Source of the DNA: Rhizobium giardinii bv. giardinii H152
GTDB lineage: Bacteria; Pseudomonadota; Alphaproteobacteria; Rhizobiales; Rhizobiaceae
Length of the DNA: 64,000 nucleotides
Assembly: GCF_000379605.1 (NCBI RefSeq)
Contig: NZ_KB902713.1
Location: 124,367-188,366, forward strand
Reading direction: 5' to 3'
Both the position numbers and the translations under genes were made by a program. The notes below the pieces were generated by a model. The model did not search any database. It had not been told where the DNA came from and was given only the letters and a program-made list of their open reading frames with translations. This document shows, in pieces, positions 25,370 through 33,672 of this stretch; the first letter of the stretch is position 1, and the number at the start of each line of letters is the position of its first letter.

Positions 25370-26923
25370 ATGGGCAGCGAGATAACAGTCAGAATGATAG
25401 ATGTCGCCAAGGCGTTCGGGGAGACGAGGGCACTCAAGAAGTGCGACTTCGAGGCCCGCGCCGGAGAGGTGCACGCCATCGTCGGCGAGAACGGCAGCGG
25501 CAAGAGCACGATGGCCAAGATCATGTCGGGCGTTTTGCACCCGGACGCAGGCAAGGTCACGATCCTGGGTGAAAAGGTTGCCTCGCCCGTCGACGCCAAG
25601 CGGGTCGGCCTGACCACCATCTTCCAGGAAGTCCTGGTTGCCGACGAGGCCAGCGTGTTCGAGAACCTCTATGTCGGTCGGGACGGTGTCTTTCGTTCGC
25701 AGTCGACCGGCGATCGGCGGACCGAAGCGGCTGAAATCCTGGCGCGGCTCGTCGGAAAATCCGTAGACCTCGATCAGCTGGCAGGCAGCCTCCCGCTCAG
25801 CATCAAACAGTGGATCGTCATCGCTCGGGCTATCCTTCGCAAGCCGCAGGTGCTGATCCTCGACGAATCTTCGGCCGCGCTCGACCTCGACTCGACCCTC
25901 CGGCTCCATGCGGAAATCGACCGCCTTCGTGCCGAGGGCGCGACGATCCTCATCGTCACCCACCGGATCGCCGAACTCGTGCGTATCGCCGACCGTGCGA
26001 CGATCCTGCGTGATGGGATAACTGTCGGTACGCTCGGAAAAGACGAGATTACCGAGGAAAACCTGCTGTCCATGATGACGCCGGCAGATCGGCGCGCCAG
26101 CGATGCGACAGAATACGCCTCCCGAAAGAAGGCGCTCGAGGCCCCTCTCATACTGACCGCGACTGGTCTCGCCGCGCACCGGTCGGCGCGCCTGTTCGAT
26201 TTCGACCTTCCCAAGGGGAGCATCGTCGGCGTAGCCGGGCTTGATGGGCAGGGGCAGGACGCTTTTATCCGCGCCTTGGCCGGCATCATCCAGCCGTTCG
26301 GTGGCGAGGTGAAGGTCCGCTCGGTGGATACGGACAAGATGGTCCCGCTGCGATCGCTCGACGATGCTGCGAACCTCGGTGTTTCCTACGTCTCCGGGGA
26401 CCGCAAGCGCGAGGGTATTTTCCCGCAACAAAGCATCTTCGAAAACCTCGCCATCGGTGTCTACAGGAAGAAGCTCGGCCCCCTGGGTGTGATCCGCAAG
26501 CCCACGCTGAAACCGATGTTCAAGCGCGAAGTGGATCGTCTGCGCATCAAGATCGGCAGCCCGTCGAACAGGATCACCTCACTGTCGGGTGGCAACCAAC
26601 AGAAGGTGCTCATCGGGCGCGCCTTCGCAAACGATCCCCAAGTCATCCTCCTGAATGACCCCGCCCGCGGCGTCGATCTCGGCACCAAGCGCGACCTCTA
26701 CCGCGAACTCCGCCTGTTTGCTGAAAAAGGCGGCAGTGTCATCTACCTGTCGAGTGAGATCGAGGAGTTCATCGGGTTTGCCGATCGCGTCGACGTGTTC
26801 TTCGGGGGAACGTTGTTTCGATCCCTGACCGGCGAGGAAATCGCCGAGGCACCAATTCTCGCCGCTATGTTCGGGAAAGCCCGGGACGCTTCCGTTGATT
26901 TCGATCTGGAAAGGACCGCATGA
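25370..26923 (+). CDS. Sugar ABC transporter ATP-binding protein, two NBDs
   Basis: 517 aa from ATG 25370, which has GGGAGG upstream; the frame is open from 25322. NBD1: GENGSGKSTMAKIMSG, signature region LPLSIKQWIVIARAIL, Walker B VLILDESSAALD and VTHRIAEL with the switch His. NBD2: GLDGQGQDAFIRALAG, LSGGNQQKVLIGRAF and a Walker B of VILLNDPARGVD, with Asn and Asp in place of the usual Asp-Glu or Glu-Glu. It is therefore likely to hydrolyse ATP mainly at one site, as in RbsA-type proteins. It overlaps the next permease gene by four bases. Confidence 0.94.
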   Translation: MGSEITVRMIDVAKAFGETRALKKCDFEARAGEVHAIVGENGSGKSTMAKIMSGVLHPDAGKVTILGEKVASPVDAKRVGLTTIFQEVLVADEASVFENLYVGRDGVFRSQSTGDRRTEAAEILARLVGKSVDLDQLAGSLPLSIKQWIVIARAILRKPQVLILDESSAALDLDSTLRLHAEIDRLRAEGATILIVTHRIAELVRIADRATILRDGITVGTLGKDEITEENLLSMMTPADRRASDATEYASRKKALEAPLILTATGLAAHRSARLFDFDLPKGSIVGVAGLDGQGQDAFIRALAGIIQPFGGEVKVRSVDTDKMVPLRSLDDAANLGVSYVSGDRKREGIFPQQSIFENLAIGVYRKKLGPLGVIRKPTLKPMFKREVDRLRIKIGSPSNRITSLSGGNQQKVLIGRAFANDPQVILLNDPARGVDLGTKRDLYRELRLFAEKGGSVIYLSSEIEEFIGFADRVDVFFGGTLFRSLTGEEIAEAPILAAMFGKARDASVDFDLERTA

Positions 26924-27894
26924 TGTCTGCAACCGCTTTCCGTCAAGTCACACAGGACCGCTCGCTGTACGTTCCGGCCGGGCTTTTCCTTGTCCTCCTT
27001 TGCGCCGTCGCCTTCCGGGGCCAAGGTCTGTTCACGAACAATGGTCTGGCCGGAGCCATTCTGGTTGCAACGCCGCTGATCCTGACCGCGCTCGCGATAA
27101 CACCGATCGTCATGGCGGGCCGCGGAGCCGTGGACCTTTCCGTCGGACCGCTGATGGGCTTCGTCAACGTCACGCTCATTACGTGGCTGGTCGGCAACGG
27201 CATCACGCACCCTGTGGCCATCATTGCCTGGGCGGTGGGATTGGGAGCGGCGTTCCAGTTGGTGCAAGCGCTCGTGATCATCTACGTGCGCGTCGCGCCC
27301 ATCATCGTCACGCTCTCCGGTTTCCTCGTTCTGTCGGGCGTCAACCTTATGGTCATGTCGCGTCCCGGCGGTGTCGCGCCAGACTGGATGCTAAGCTGGG
27401 GCGCGGGAACGAGCGTGTTTTCGCCTGTCCTGTTGCTTCTGCTTGGCGCTTTCGCAATCTGGGGCGTCCTGAGGGGCACGATGTTTTACCGCAACCTGCG
27501 GATGACAGGGGCCGACGAGCGGATGGCCTATACCAGCGGTGTGCAGGTCGACGTCGTGCGCATCATCGCCCATATGGTCGGCGGCGTTTTTGCCGGGCTG
27601 GCCGCATTGAGCTACACCGCGCTGATCTCGTCCGGCGACCCGACCCAGGGCAGCACCTACACGCTGCAAGCGGTCACGGCGCTGGTCCTTGGCGGCGCCA
27701 GTCTCTCCGGGGGGCGCGGCGGTGCGCTCGGCTCGACGCTCGGCGCGATCAACATGTTCCTCATCTCGTATCTTCTGTCCACTTTCAACTTCGGTACGGT
27801 TTCCGGCTTCGTCACGCAAATGGCCTTTGGCCTGATCCTCGTTGGATCGCTTCTCGTGAACGTTTTCGTCATCAGCCGCCGCACTGTCGCGTGA
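26920..27894 (+). CDS. Sugar ABC transporter permease
   Basis: 324 aa, about nine to ten membrane segments. ITPIVMAGRGAVDLSVGPLMGFVN is the RbsC-family motif, TSGVQVDVVRIIAHMVGG the coupling region, and ALVLGGASLSGGRGGALGS the conserved loop before the last segments. It starts in an ATGA-type overlap with the ATPase gene and is followed by a second permease gene 12 bases on, so this importer probably uses a heterodimer. Confidence 0.93.
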   Translation: MMSATAFRQVTQDRSLYVPAGLFLVLLCAVAFRGQGLFTNNGLAGAILVATPLILTALAITPIVMAGRGAVDLSVGPLMGFVNVTLITWLVGNGITHPVAIIAWAVGLGAAFQLVQALVIIYVRVAPIIVTLSGFLVLSGVNLMVMSRPGGVAPDWMLSWGAGTSVFSPVLLLLLGAFAIWGVLRGTMFYRNLRMTGADERMAYTSGVQVDVVRIIAHMVGGVFAGLAALSYTALISSGDPTQGSTYTLQAVTALVLGGASLSGGRGGALGSTLGAINMFLISYLLSTFNFGTVSGFVTQMAFGLILVGSLLVNVFVISRRTVA

Positions 27895-27906
27895 GGGAGT
27901 AAGGAA

Positions 27907-28926
27907 ATGATCTCCACTGTCTTGAACACAGAAATCGGCGCGGCTGGAGGTTCCAGCGCTCTGCGCAAGCACAAGAGTATTTCGATCGGCTTTTGTCTCC
28001 TTGCGGGTCTGCTCATTCTTGGAGCCCTGCTCGTGCCGGGCTTCGTGTCGCCGCAGAACGCCCGATCGATCCTCCTGCTCGCCGCTTTCCTTGGGCTGGC
28101 TTCTGTCGGGCAGACGCTCTGCGCGCTCGTTGGAGCGCTGGATCTTTCCATCCCATACATCATCGGTGGCGCCAATATCCTGCTTCCAAGCCTCATGGTG
28201 GCGGGTCTTCCGGCGCCCGTCGCCATGATCGTCGTGCTCGTCCTTGGCACTTTGGTCGGGGCTTGCAACGGCGCCCTCAGCTTCCGGCTGCAGGGTCAGG
28301 CGCTGATCATGTCGCTCGGCCTTGGTTTCGCGGCCGTCGGCGCGGTCCAGATCTACACCTCGCTCGGGTCGCAGTTCGGCGGTACCGTCTTTGCGCCCGT
28401 CCCCGGCTGGCTTCGCAACCTTTCGGCGTTCAACGGCAAATTCTTCGGTCTCCCGTTTCCACCGGTTATCGTCATATGGGCTGTCATTGCCGTCGCTCTG
28501 GGCTGGATCATGCACAACACCTGGTTCGGCCGCAGCCTCTATGCTGTTGGCGGGAGCCGCACAGCCGCCGCCCGCCTCGGAATCTCGGAATTCAAGGTCT
28601 GGACAGTGATCCACAGCGTCAGCGGGGCGATGTCGGCACTCACCGGAATGCTGCTCCTCGGTTTTTCCGGCGGCGGTTTCGTCGGTGTCGGTGACCCCTA
28701 CCTGTTCACCACCGTGGCGGCGGTCGTTATCGGCGGAACATCTCTTCTAGGCGGTGCCGGCGGTTATGGAGCGACGGTCCTCGGCGTCCTCGTCCTTACT
28801 GTCCTGACCTCGCTTCTCGTCGGGCTGGGACTGAGTTTCCCGGCGCAACAGGCCGTCGTAGGGCTGCTGATCGTCCCCATGGTCGCGATCTACGCCCGCT
28901 CACCGCACATCCGTAATCAGATTTGA
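27907..28926 (+). CDS. Sugar ABC transporter permease, second subunit
   Basis: 339 aa. After a polar N-terminus come ISIGFCLLAGLLILGALLVPG and further segments; SVGQTLCALVGALDLSIPYIIGG is the family motif (GALDLS in place of GGIDLS). The end has AAVVIGGTSLLGGAGGYGATVLG and LLIVPMVAIYARSPHIRNQI. The decayed fragment at 33336-33627 matches this C-terminal third segment by segment. The gene ends just before the semialdehyde dehydrogenase gene and completes a full SBP-ATPase-permease-permease set. Confidence 0.93.
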   Translation: MISTVLNTEIGAAGGSSALRKHKSISIGFCLLAGLLILGALLVPGFVSPQNARSILLLAAFLGLASVGQTLCALVGALDLSIPYIIGGANILLPSLMVAGLPAPVAMIVVLVLGTLVGACNGALSFRLQGQALIMSLGLGFAAVGAVQIYTSLGSQFGGTVFAPVPGWLRNLSAFNGKFFGLPFPPVIVIWAVIAVALGWIMHNTWFGRSLYAVGGSRTAAARLGISEFKVWTVIHSVSGAMSALTGMLLLGFSGGGFVGVGDPYLFTTVAAVVIGGTSLLGGAGGYGATVLGVLVLTVLTSLLVGLGLSFPAQQAVVGLLIVPMVAIYARSPHIRNQI

Positions 28927-28949
28927 ACGTTGCATCGAAAGGAATACCA

Positions 28950-30437
28950 ATGGCTATCTCCACCGCTCTACTTGATCGCCTAAAGGACCCCTCCCTGGTA
29001 CGCGAGGAAATGCTGGTAGGAGGCGACTGGCGAAAAGAGGGAGCGAGCGGCAAGACGATCCACGTCCACAATCCCTCGACCGGGGACGTGATCGCGAGCC
29101 TCCCGAGCGCAGGACTCCAGGACGTCCGCGAAGCCATCGACGTCGCCAAACTCGCCCAGAAAAAGTGGGCCGCACGATCGGGCAAGGAACGTGCCGGCGT
29201 CATGCGGAAGTTCTTCGACCTCGTCACGGCCAACACCGAGGACCTCGCGATCATCCTGACGTCCGAGATGGGCAAACCTCTGGCCGAGGCACGCGGCGAG
29301 ATCGCCTATGGCGCTTCCTACATCGAATGGTTTGGGGAAGAAGCCAAGCGCGTTTACGGCGACACCATTCCGGGGCATCAGGCCGACAAGCGTCTGATTG
29401 TCATCAAACAGCCCGTCGGCGTGGTGGCGGCCATCGCGCCCTGGAACTTTCCTTCAGCCATGGTCTGCCGCAAGATCGCCCCGGCGCTGGCATCCGGCTG
29501 CGCCATCATCTTCAAGCCGGCCGCCGAAACTCCGTTGTCGGCCCTTGCTCTTGCAATCCTCGCTGAGCGCGCCGGAATACCCGGCGGCCTGTTCAGCGTC
29601 CTGCCGACAGACAACGCCCGGATGTTCGGTGAAGAAGTCTGCTCAAACCCCGTCGTCAAGAAGCTGACCTTCACAGGGTCTACCGAGGTCGGCCGCATCC
29701 TGATGGCGCAGGGCGCACAAAAGATCATGAAGCTCAGCCTCGAACTTGGCGGCAACGCTCCCTTCATCGTCTTCGACGATGCAGACCTCGACGAGGCCGT
29801 GGAAGGAGCGATGCTATCCAAGTTCCGCAATGCCGGCCAGACCTGCGTTTGCGCCAACCGTCTCTACGTTCAAAGTGGGGTCTACGACCGCTTCATAGAA
29901 AAACTGGCGGCGCGGGTTTCCGCCCTCAAGGTTCTTGACGGGTTCGAGGATGGAGCAACCATCGGTCCGCTGATCAACGAGGATGCAGTGGCGAAGCTCT
30001 ATAGCCACATCGACGACGCGGTCGGTAAGGGTGCGAAGGTCGTTGTCGGCGGCGCAAGGGACGAGCGTGGTGGCACCTTCGTCCAGCCGACGCTTCTCTC
30101 GGAAGCCACAAAGGAAATGAAGGTCGCACGAGAGGAGACCTTTGCGCCGCTCGCCCCGGTCTTCAGGTTCGAGACGACGGACGAGGTCATTGAACTGGCC
30201 AACGACACCGAGTTCGGTCTCGCTGCCTACTTCTACGCCAACGACCTTCGAAACGTCTGGAAGGTTACAGAGGCCCTAGAGTACGGGATGGTCGGCGTCA
30301 ACACCGGCCTGATCTCGACGGAGGTCGCACCGTTCGGCGGCGTCAAGCAGTCGGGGTTCGGCCGCGAGGGCTCAAAATACGGCATGGATGACTTCCTTTC
30401 GATGAAATACGTCTGCATGGGCGGTATACAGTCGTAG
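28950..30437 (+). CDS. NAD(P)-dependent aldehyde dehydrogenase, succinate-semialdehyde dehydrogenase-like
   Basis: 495 aa from ATG 28950 (AAAGGA upstream). The family blocks are all present: PWNFPSAMVCRKIAPALASGC (cofactor site), FTGSTEVGR, LELGGNAPFIVFDDADLD with the general base Glu, and NAGQTCVCANR with the catalytic Cys. EETFAPLAPVFRF and APFGGVKQSGFGREGSKYG match the GabD type. It would oxidise a semialdehyde made from the imported compound to the acid. It is the last gene of the operator-controlled operon. A second ALDH (33673) stands at the same place in the decayed copy of this locus but belongs to another ALDH branch. Confidence 0.92.
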   Translation: MAISTALLDRLKDPSLVREEMLVGGDWRKEGASGKTIHVHNPSTGDVIASLPSAGLQDVREAIDVAKLAQKKWAARSGKERAGVMRKFFDLVTANTEDLAIILTSEMGKPLAEARGEIAYGASYIEWFGEEAKRVYGDTIPGHQADKRLIVIKQPVGVVAAIAPWNFPSAMVCRKIAPALASGCAIIFKPAAETPLSALALAILAERAGIPGGLFSVLPTDNARMFGEEVCSNPVVKKLTFTGSTEVGRILMAQGAQKIMKLSLELGGNAPFIVFDDADLDEAVEGAMLSKFRNAGQTCVCANRLYVQSGVYDRFIEKLAARVSALKVLDGFEDGATIGPLINEDAVAKLYSHIDDAVGKGAKVVVGGARDERGGTFVQPTLLSEATKEMKVAREETFAPLAPVFRFETTDEVIELANDTEFGLAAYFYANDLRNVWKVTEALEYGMVGVNTGLISTEVAPFGGVKQSGFGREGSKYGMDDFLSMKYVCMGGIQS

Positions 30438-30447
30438 TCCAACGGTT

Positions 30448-30473
30448 GGTGGCGGGTCTTAAGGCTCGCCACC
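30448..30473 (+). terminator. Stem-loop after the semialdehyde dehydrogenase gene
   Basis: GGTGGCGGGTCTT (30448-30460) faces AAGGCTCGCCACC (30461-30473) with two imperfect pairs. No clear T-run follows, so it may end or protect the transcript. The rest of 30438-30769 shows no supported gene. Confidence 0.5.
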
Positions 30474-30769
30474 CGCAATGTTTGAGCTGGTCGCGGAGGC
30501 CCGATGACACATTCTGCAGAAGGCGAGGAAACTCTTGGCCAAGACCGCGCCGGCAGCCTTCAAAACGAGGCGGTCGACCGCGAGCAGGACCCGGCCGATC
30601 ACGATGCCCAGGCGAATGTCGAGGGCAGAACGGCAATGGAACGCCGGAACGTGCGGAGAGAGGCGGGCGCTGGACTCGCCTTTGTCGTGGGTCAGTCTGC
30701 TTAAGGCTTGCGTTGGCCCAACGCGCGCCGGGACCCAACACATTATCGGTGAGCGGACGACTATTCCCA

Positions 30770-31591
30770 TTACTTTGTCCACGATTTATCAGTCGGCGTC
30801 ATCGTTGGCACGAGCGCTAGGACACTCCGAGCGCGGCTACGCACCGGCTCATCTACCATGCTACCGTCGATCGATGTAGCGCCGTCTGCTGACGTAAGAA
30901 CACGGCGTGCCCAGGCAACTTCCTGCTCGGACGGCAGAAAGGCATTCTTGACGACCGAGACTTGTTTGGGATGGATACACAGCTTGCCAGACATGCCGAG
31001 AGACCGTGCATGCTCCGCATCATCACGGCTGAAAGCGTCGTCGTCCAGTTGCAATGTGACGCCGTCGATGGGGGCGGCGATAGAAGCCAAGCGCGATGCG
31101 AGTACCAGTTCCAGGCGGACCGGAAGTAGGTTTTCACGTAGATGGACCATCCCGATATCGACACAGAAATCCACCGATCCGAAAGCGAGGCGCCGCACGC
31201 AGGGTGTGGCTGCAAGCATTCTTGCGGAGGCCAGTCCTTGCGCGGTTTCTATCAGCGCGATGAGAGGAACCCCAACCGCATCTCCCACGGACTGAACTGT
31301 CGAGGGGTCGCCTGATTTAGGCAGCATGACCGCCGCTGGCGCAAGTGCGGCGACCGCCGCTACATCGGATGCATGCCACGGCGTTCCAAGGGCGTTGATC
31401 CGGACGATAATCGGTAGACCAGTGAATTCAGCAGTCAAGGATGCGCGCGCAAATTCCTTCCTCTCGACGGCAACCGCATCTTCAAGGTCAAGAATCACGG
31501 CGTCGGCCCCTGTCGAGGCAGCTTTTCCAAACCGCTCAGGGCGATCGGCCGGGACGAATAGTGGCGCCCGAATTGTAGAAAGGTTCACCAT
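30770..31591 (-). CDS. CitE-like CoA-ester lyase (HpcH/HpaI family)
   Basis: 273 aa, the normal length for CitE-type lyases. RAPLFVPADRPERFGKA is the start of the barrel and AVILDLEDAV contains the Mg-binding acidic residues. Later come IVRINALGTPW with the substrate Arg, ALIETAQGL with Glu and FGSVDFCVDIG with the metal Asp, ending in CIHPKQV. These enzymes cleave citryl-, malyl- or citramalyl-CoA. There is no adjacent CitD or CitC; a CitF gene is 9 kb away on the same strand. A probable hydratase remnant lies 20 bases upstream, and CaiB and fumarase genes are nearby, which favours (citra)malyl-CoA lyase in a C5-dicarboxylate pathway. Confidence 0.88.
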   Translation of the reverse strand: MVNLSTIRAPLFVPADRPERFGKAASTGADAVILDLEDAVAVERKEFARASLTAEFTGLPIIVRINALGTPWHASDVAAVAALAPAAVMLPKSGDPSTVQSVGDAVGVPLIALIETAQGLASARMLAATPCVRRLAFGSVDFCVDIGMVHLRENLLPVRLELVLASRLASIAAPIDGVTLQLDDDAFSRDDAEHARSLGMSGKLCIHPKQVSVVKNAFLPSEQEVAWARRVLTSADGATSIDGSMVDEPVRSRARSVLALVPTMTPTDKSWTK

Positions 31592-31610
31592 TTTGCGCGC
31601 GCTTCCATCG

Positions 31611-31880
31611 TTACTGGGGCGTCAGCGGAGCGGTTTCACAGCCGCATGCTGTCGCCGTCCCGACTGCGTTTATTGTAAAATCGTCGATGTCGAATAGTGG
31701 GGCGAAGCTCTGGAGGTCAAATTGCCAGGTACCGTCCGCGAATGTAGATAGTGAATGAACTAGCATCGATGTCGTCACTGGATCGCGTACATCTCTCTTG
31801 TCGTAGAACTTTGCTCGGGAAATTGACCGATCGTATTTGTTTGATCCTCTGTTCGCTTGCGAGCTGTCGTGTCCGCTCAA
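31611..31880 (-). pseudogene. Possible C-terminal remnant of a MaoC/FAS1-like acyl-CoA hydratase
   Basis: An open frame of 89 codons with an unlikely N-terminal half but a gene-like end: FDLQSFAPLFDIDDFTINAVG. This resembles the C-terminal strand region of mesaconyl- or itaconyl-CoA hydratases (sPLFDxDpFTxxA). It ends 20 bases before the CitE-like gene on the same strand, as hydratase genes often do beside citramalyl-CoA lyase. The N-terminal hot-dog domain is missing, so if the match is right the gene is a remnant. A chance open frame cannot be excluded. Confidence 0.35.
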
Positions 31881-31952
31881 CCAAATCGAGAGGCATTTCC
31901 GAATGCTTATTTGACATAGTCAGCACTGTAACGTGCATCGGCATCAATAGGA

Positions 31953-31977
31953 TATAGCTAGATCGTATAGCTACGAT
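31953..31977 (+). promoter_or_regulatory. Repeat/palindrome upstream of the orphan SBP gene
   Basis: TATAGCTA occurs twice (31953-31960 and 31966-31973), and ATCGTA-TAGC-TACGAT forms a palindrome at 31962-31977. It lies about 80 bases before the SBP start, a fitting place for an operator. It is unlike the GATTGTCTGATAATC element of the other operons, so regulation of this copy has probably diverged. The rest of 31881-32054 is AT-rich and non-coding. Confidence 0.5.
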
Positions 31978-32054
31978 ATGATCGACGTGGCTCCCCTAGC
32001 TGACGCGGTCGAGGCATTCTCGACACCGGATATTACGGTAGAGGGAGGACAACC

Positions 32055-33236
32055 GTGTTAGACTTGATGAAAGGCCTTATTTTCGTTGCTACACTGACGA
32101 CTGCCAGCTTTGCGACGCCTGCTCTGTCCGAGGATAAATCCTCGGCAGTCAGCCAACTTCCGGCAGATCTTCAGGAAGCCTATGTCGGAGTAGATCCGGA
32201 GCAGCCGATCGGCGGGTCCGCCTACAGGGACTACAAGCCCAAGAACGGCCCTCCGTGGAAGATCGGATACGCCAGCTCTTACTCTGGCAATACCTGGCGC
32301 GCCGAAGGCATGAAACGTCTTATGGCGAAGCTGCTGCCGGAGTACAAGAAGGCCGGTTTGGTCAGCGAAGTGATGGTAATGCAGTCTGACCTCAAGGACG
32401 CTGTCCAAATCCAGCAGATACGCCAGCTGGTCGATCAAGGTGCCAACGCAATCATTGTTTGCTGTTCAAATCCGGTAGCTCTGAATGGCGCTGTCGAGTA
32501 TGCCTACAAGAACGGCGCCGTCGTTTTTTCGTATTCCGGTTATCTGACATCCGACAAGGCTCTGAGCGCCTCTGCGAATTACGCTCAAGGCGGTTATGAA
32601 ATCGCGAAAGCACTGATCGAGGAGGTTGGCAGCAAGGGCAGTTTCTTGCTCGTATCCGGCATCGCCGGCGCGGCCTCGTCCGAGAGCTTCGACACCGGTG
32701 CAAAACGTGCGTTAAGCGAATTTCCCGACGCAAAGTTGGCCGGTCAGGTTTTCGGCAACTGGACTGATCAGGTCGCGCAGACCGAAGTACAGAAGTTTCT
32801 CGCCACCCATCCAGGCGAGATCGATGGCATCATCGCGCAAGGTTCCCAAGAGACGGGTATCTTGAAGGCTGTTCTGCAGTCTGGACGCGACGTCATGCCT
32901 ATTTCGTTGGCTGGTTCCGCTGGGGCAGCCTGCTACCTGAAGCAGCATCCCGGCTGGATCAGCCATGCCTTCCAGATATGGCCTCCGGGTGACGAGATGG
33001 AGTTGGGGTTTAACGCGGTTATCCGTACGCTTCAAGGGCAGGGACCGATCATTCAGTCAATCCTTCGGCCAGTCTACCGCGTGTCAGCGGAAGATTATGT
33101 GAAGAGCCTGCCCGAAGACTGCTCCGTAGACTCTACGGACTATATCCAGCCCGGCATAGCAACATGGTTCCCGAGCGAGCGCGCCGACGGTTATTTTCTT
33201 CGCCCGGCCGACCCACTCGCCGCTTCCGCTAAATAA
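32055..33236 (+). CDS. Orphan sugar-type ABC substrate-binding protein
   Basis: 393 aa, starting at GTG 32055 with GAGGGAGGA just upstream. Signal peptide: GLIFVATLTTASF, cleavage near PALSED. The mature part is a paralogue of the SBP at 24113: GPPWKIGYASSYSGNTWRAEG, QSDLKDAVQIQQIRQLVDQG, AIIVCCSNPVAL and the C-terminal RPADPL. No ATPase or intact permease gene follows; instead there is a hairpin and then a degraded permease end. It can only work if it feeds another importer, the obvious one being encoded at 25370-28926. Confidence 0.92.
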   Translation: MLDLMKGLIFVATLTTASFATPALSEDKSSAVSQLPADLQEAYVGVDPEQPIGGSAYRDYKPKNGPPWKIGYASSYSGNTWRAEGMKRLMAKLLPEYKKAGLVSEVMVMQSDLKDAVQIQQIRQLVDQGANAIIVCCSNPVALNGAVEYAYKNGAVVFSYSGYLTSDKALSASANYAQGGYEIAKALIEEVGSKGSFLLVSGIAGAASSESFDTGAKRALSEFPDAKLAGQVFGNWTDQVAQTEVQKFLATHPGEIDGIIAQGSQETGILKAVLQSGRDVMPISLAGSAGAACYLKQHPGWISHAFQIWPPGDEMELGFNAVIRTLQGQGPIIQSILRPVYRVSAEDYVKSLPEDCSVDSTDYIQPGIATWFPSERADGYFLRPADPLAASAK

Positions 33237-33251
33237 ACGCCTCTTGTTATG

Positions 33252-33277
33252 CGGCGCTCCAGCTGTCTGGGGCGCCG
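33252..33277 (+). promoter_or_regulatory. Stem-loop after the orphan SBP gene
   Basis: CGGCGCTCC (33252-33260) pairs with GGGGCGCCG (33269-33277) with one wobble, loop AGCTGTCT. It occupies the same position as the hairpins behind the other three SBP genes, although no ATPase gene remains here. Confidence 0.6.
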
Positions 33278-33335
33278 AGATCCACTAGAAAGACTTTCCA
33301 ATCAGAATTCCGGGTCTGGGTTTAACCCATACCAA

Positions 33336-33627
33336 GGTCTGTCTGCCTTCGTGATCGGCATGCTTCCGCTTGCTGTCGCTGGTGGAGATTTTGTCGGTGT
33401 GTCACATGCTAGTCTCGTCACTGCGGTGGCTGACCTGGCGATCATTGGGAGCTCGCTTCAGGGCGGTTCTGAGGGATATGGCGCATCGACCATCGGCTTC
33501 TAAAGCTTTCCTCGTTTCTGATAGGGATGGGGCTCAGCTACCGCTCGCAACAAAGCATGTCTGGTCTGCTGATCCGGCGATAGTTGCGCTGCATGCGCGC
33601 GCGCCGCGCGTTCGCTACGAGATCTGA
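33336..33627 (+). pseudogene. Decayed C-terminal end of a sugar ABC permease
   Basis: Read in three frames, this stretch follows the last third of the permease encoded at 27907-28926. Frame one gives GLSAFVIGML, then GGDFVGVSHASLVTAVADL and GGSEGYGASTIGF (compare GGGFVGVGDPYLFTTVAAV and GGAGGYGATVLGV). A second frame from about 33502 gives LSSFLIGMGLSYRSQQS and GLLI. A third gives PAIVALHARAPRVRYEI up to TGA 33625-33627 (compare PMVAIYARSPHIRNQI). At least two frameshifts and a missing N-terminal two thirds make it a clear pseudogene. It marks where an ATPase and permeases were lost behind the orphan SBP. Confidence 0.8.
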
Positions 33628-33672
33628 CAATGATCCACGAATTGAAGTATTGTGAAAAAGGGGAGAAGAGGC

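Noticed and set aside
24719-26431. Minus-strand open frame of 570 codons
   Set aside because: It lies opposite the SBP and ATPase genes, has no recognisable domain and follows the pattern of high-GC antisense shadow frames.
27391-28614. Minus-strand open frame of 407 codons, rich in charged residues
   Set aside because: It is the antisense of two permease genes; the low-complexity Asp/Arg/Glu content is what the reverse of membrane-protein codons gives.
30504-30704. Short plus-strand frame after the semialdehyde dehydrogenase
   Set aside because: Highly charged, no motif, other frames equally open; likely chance.
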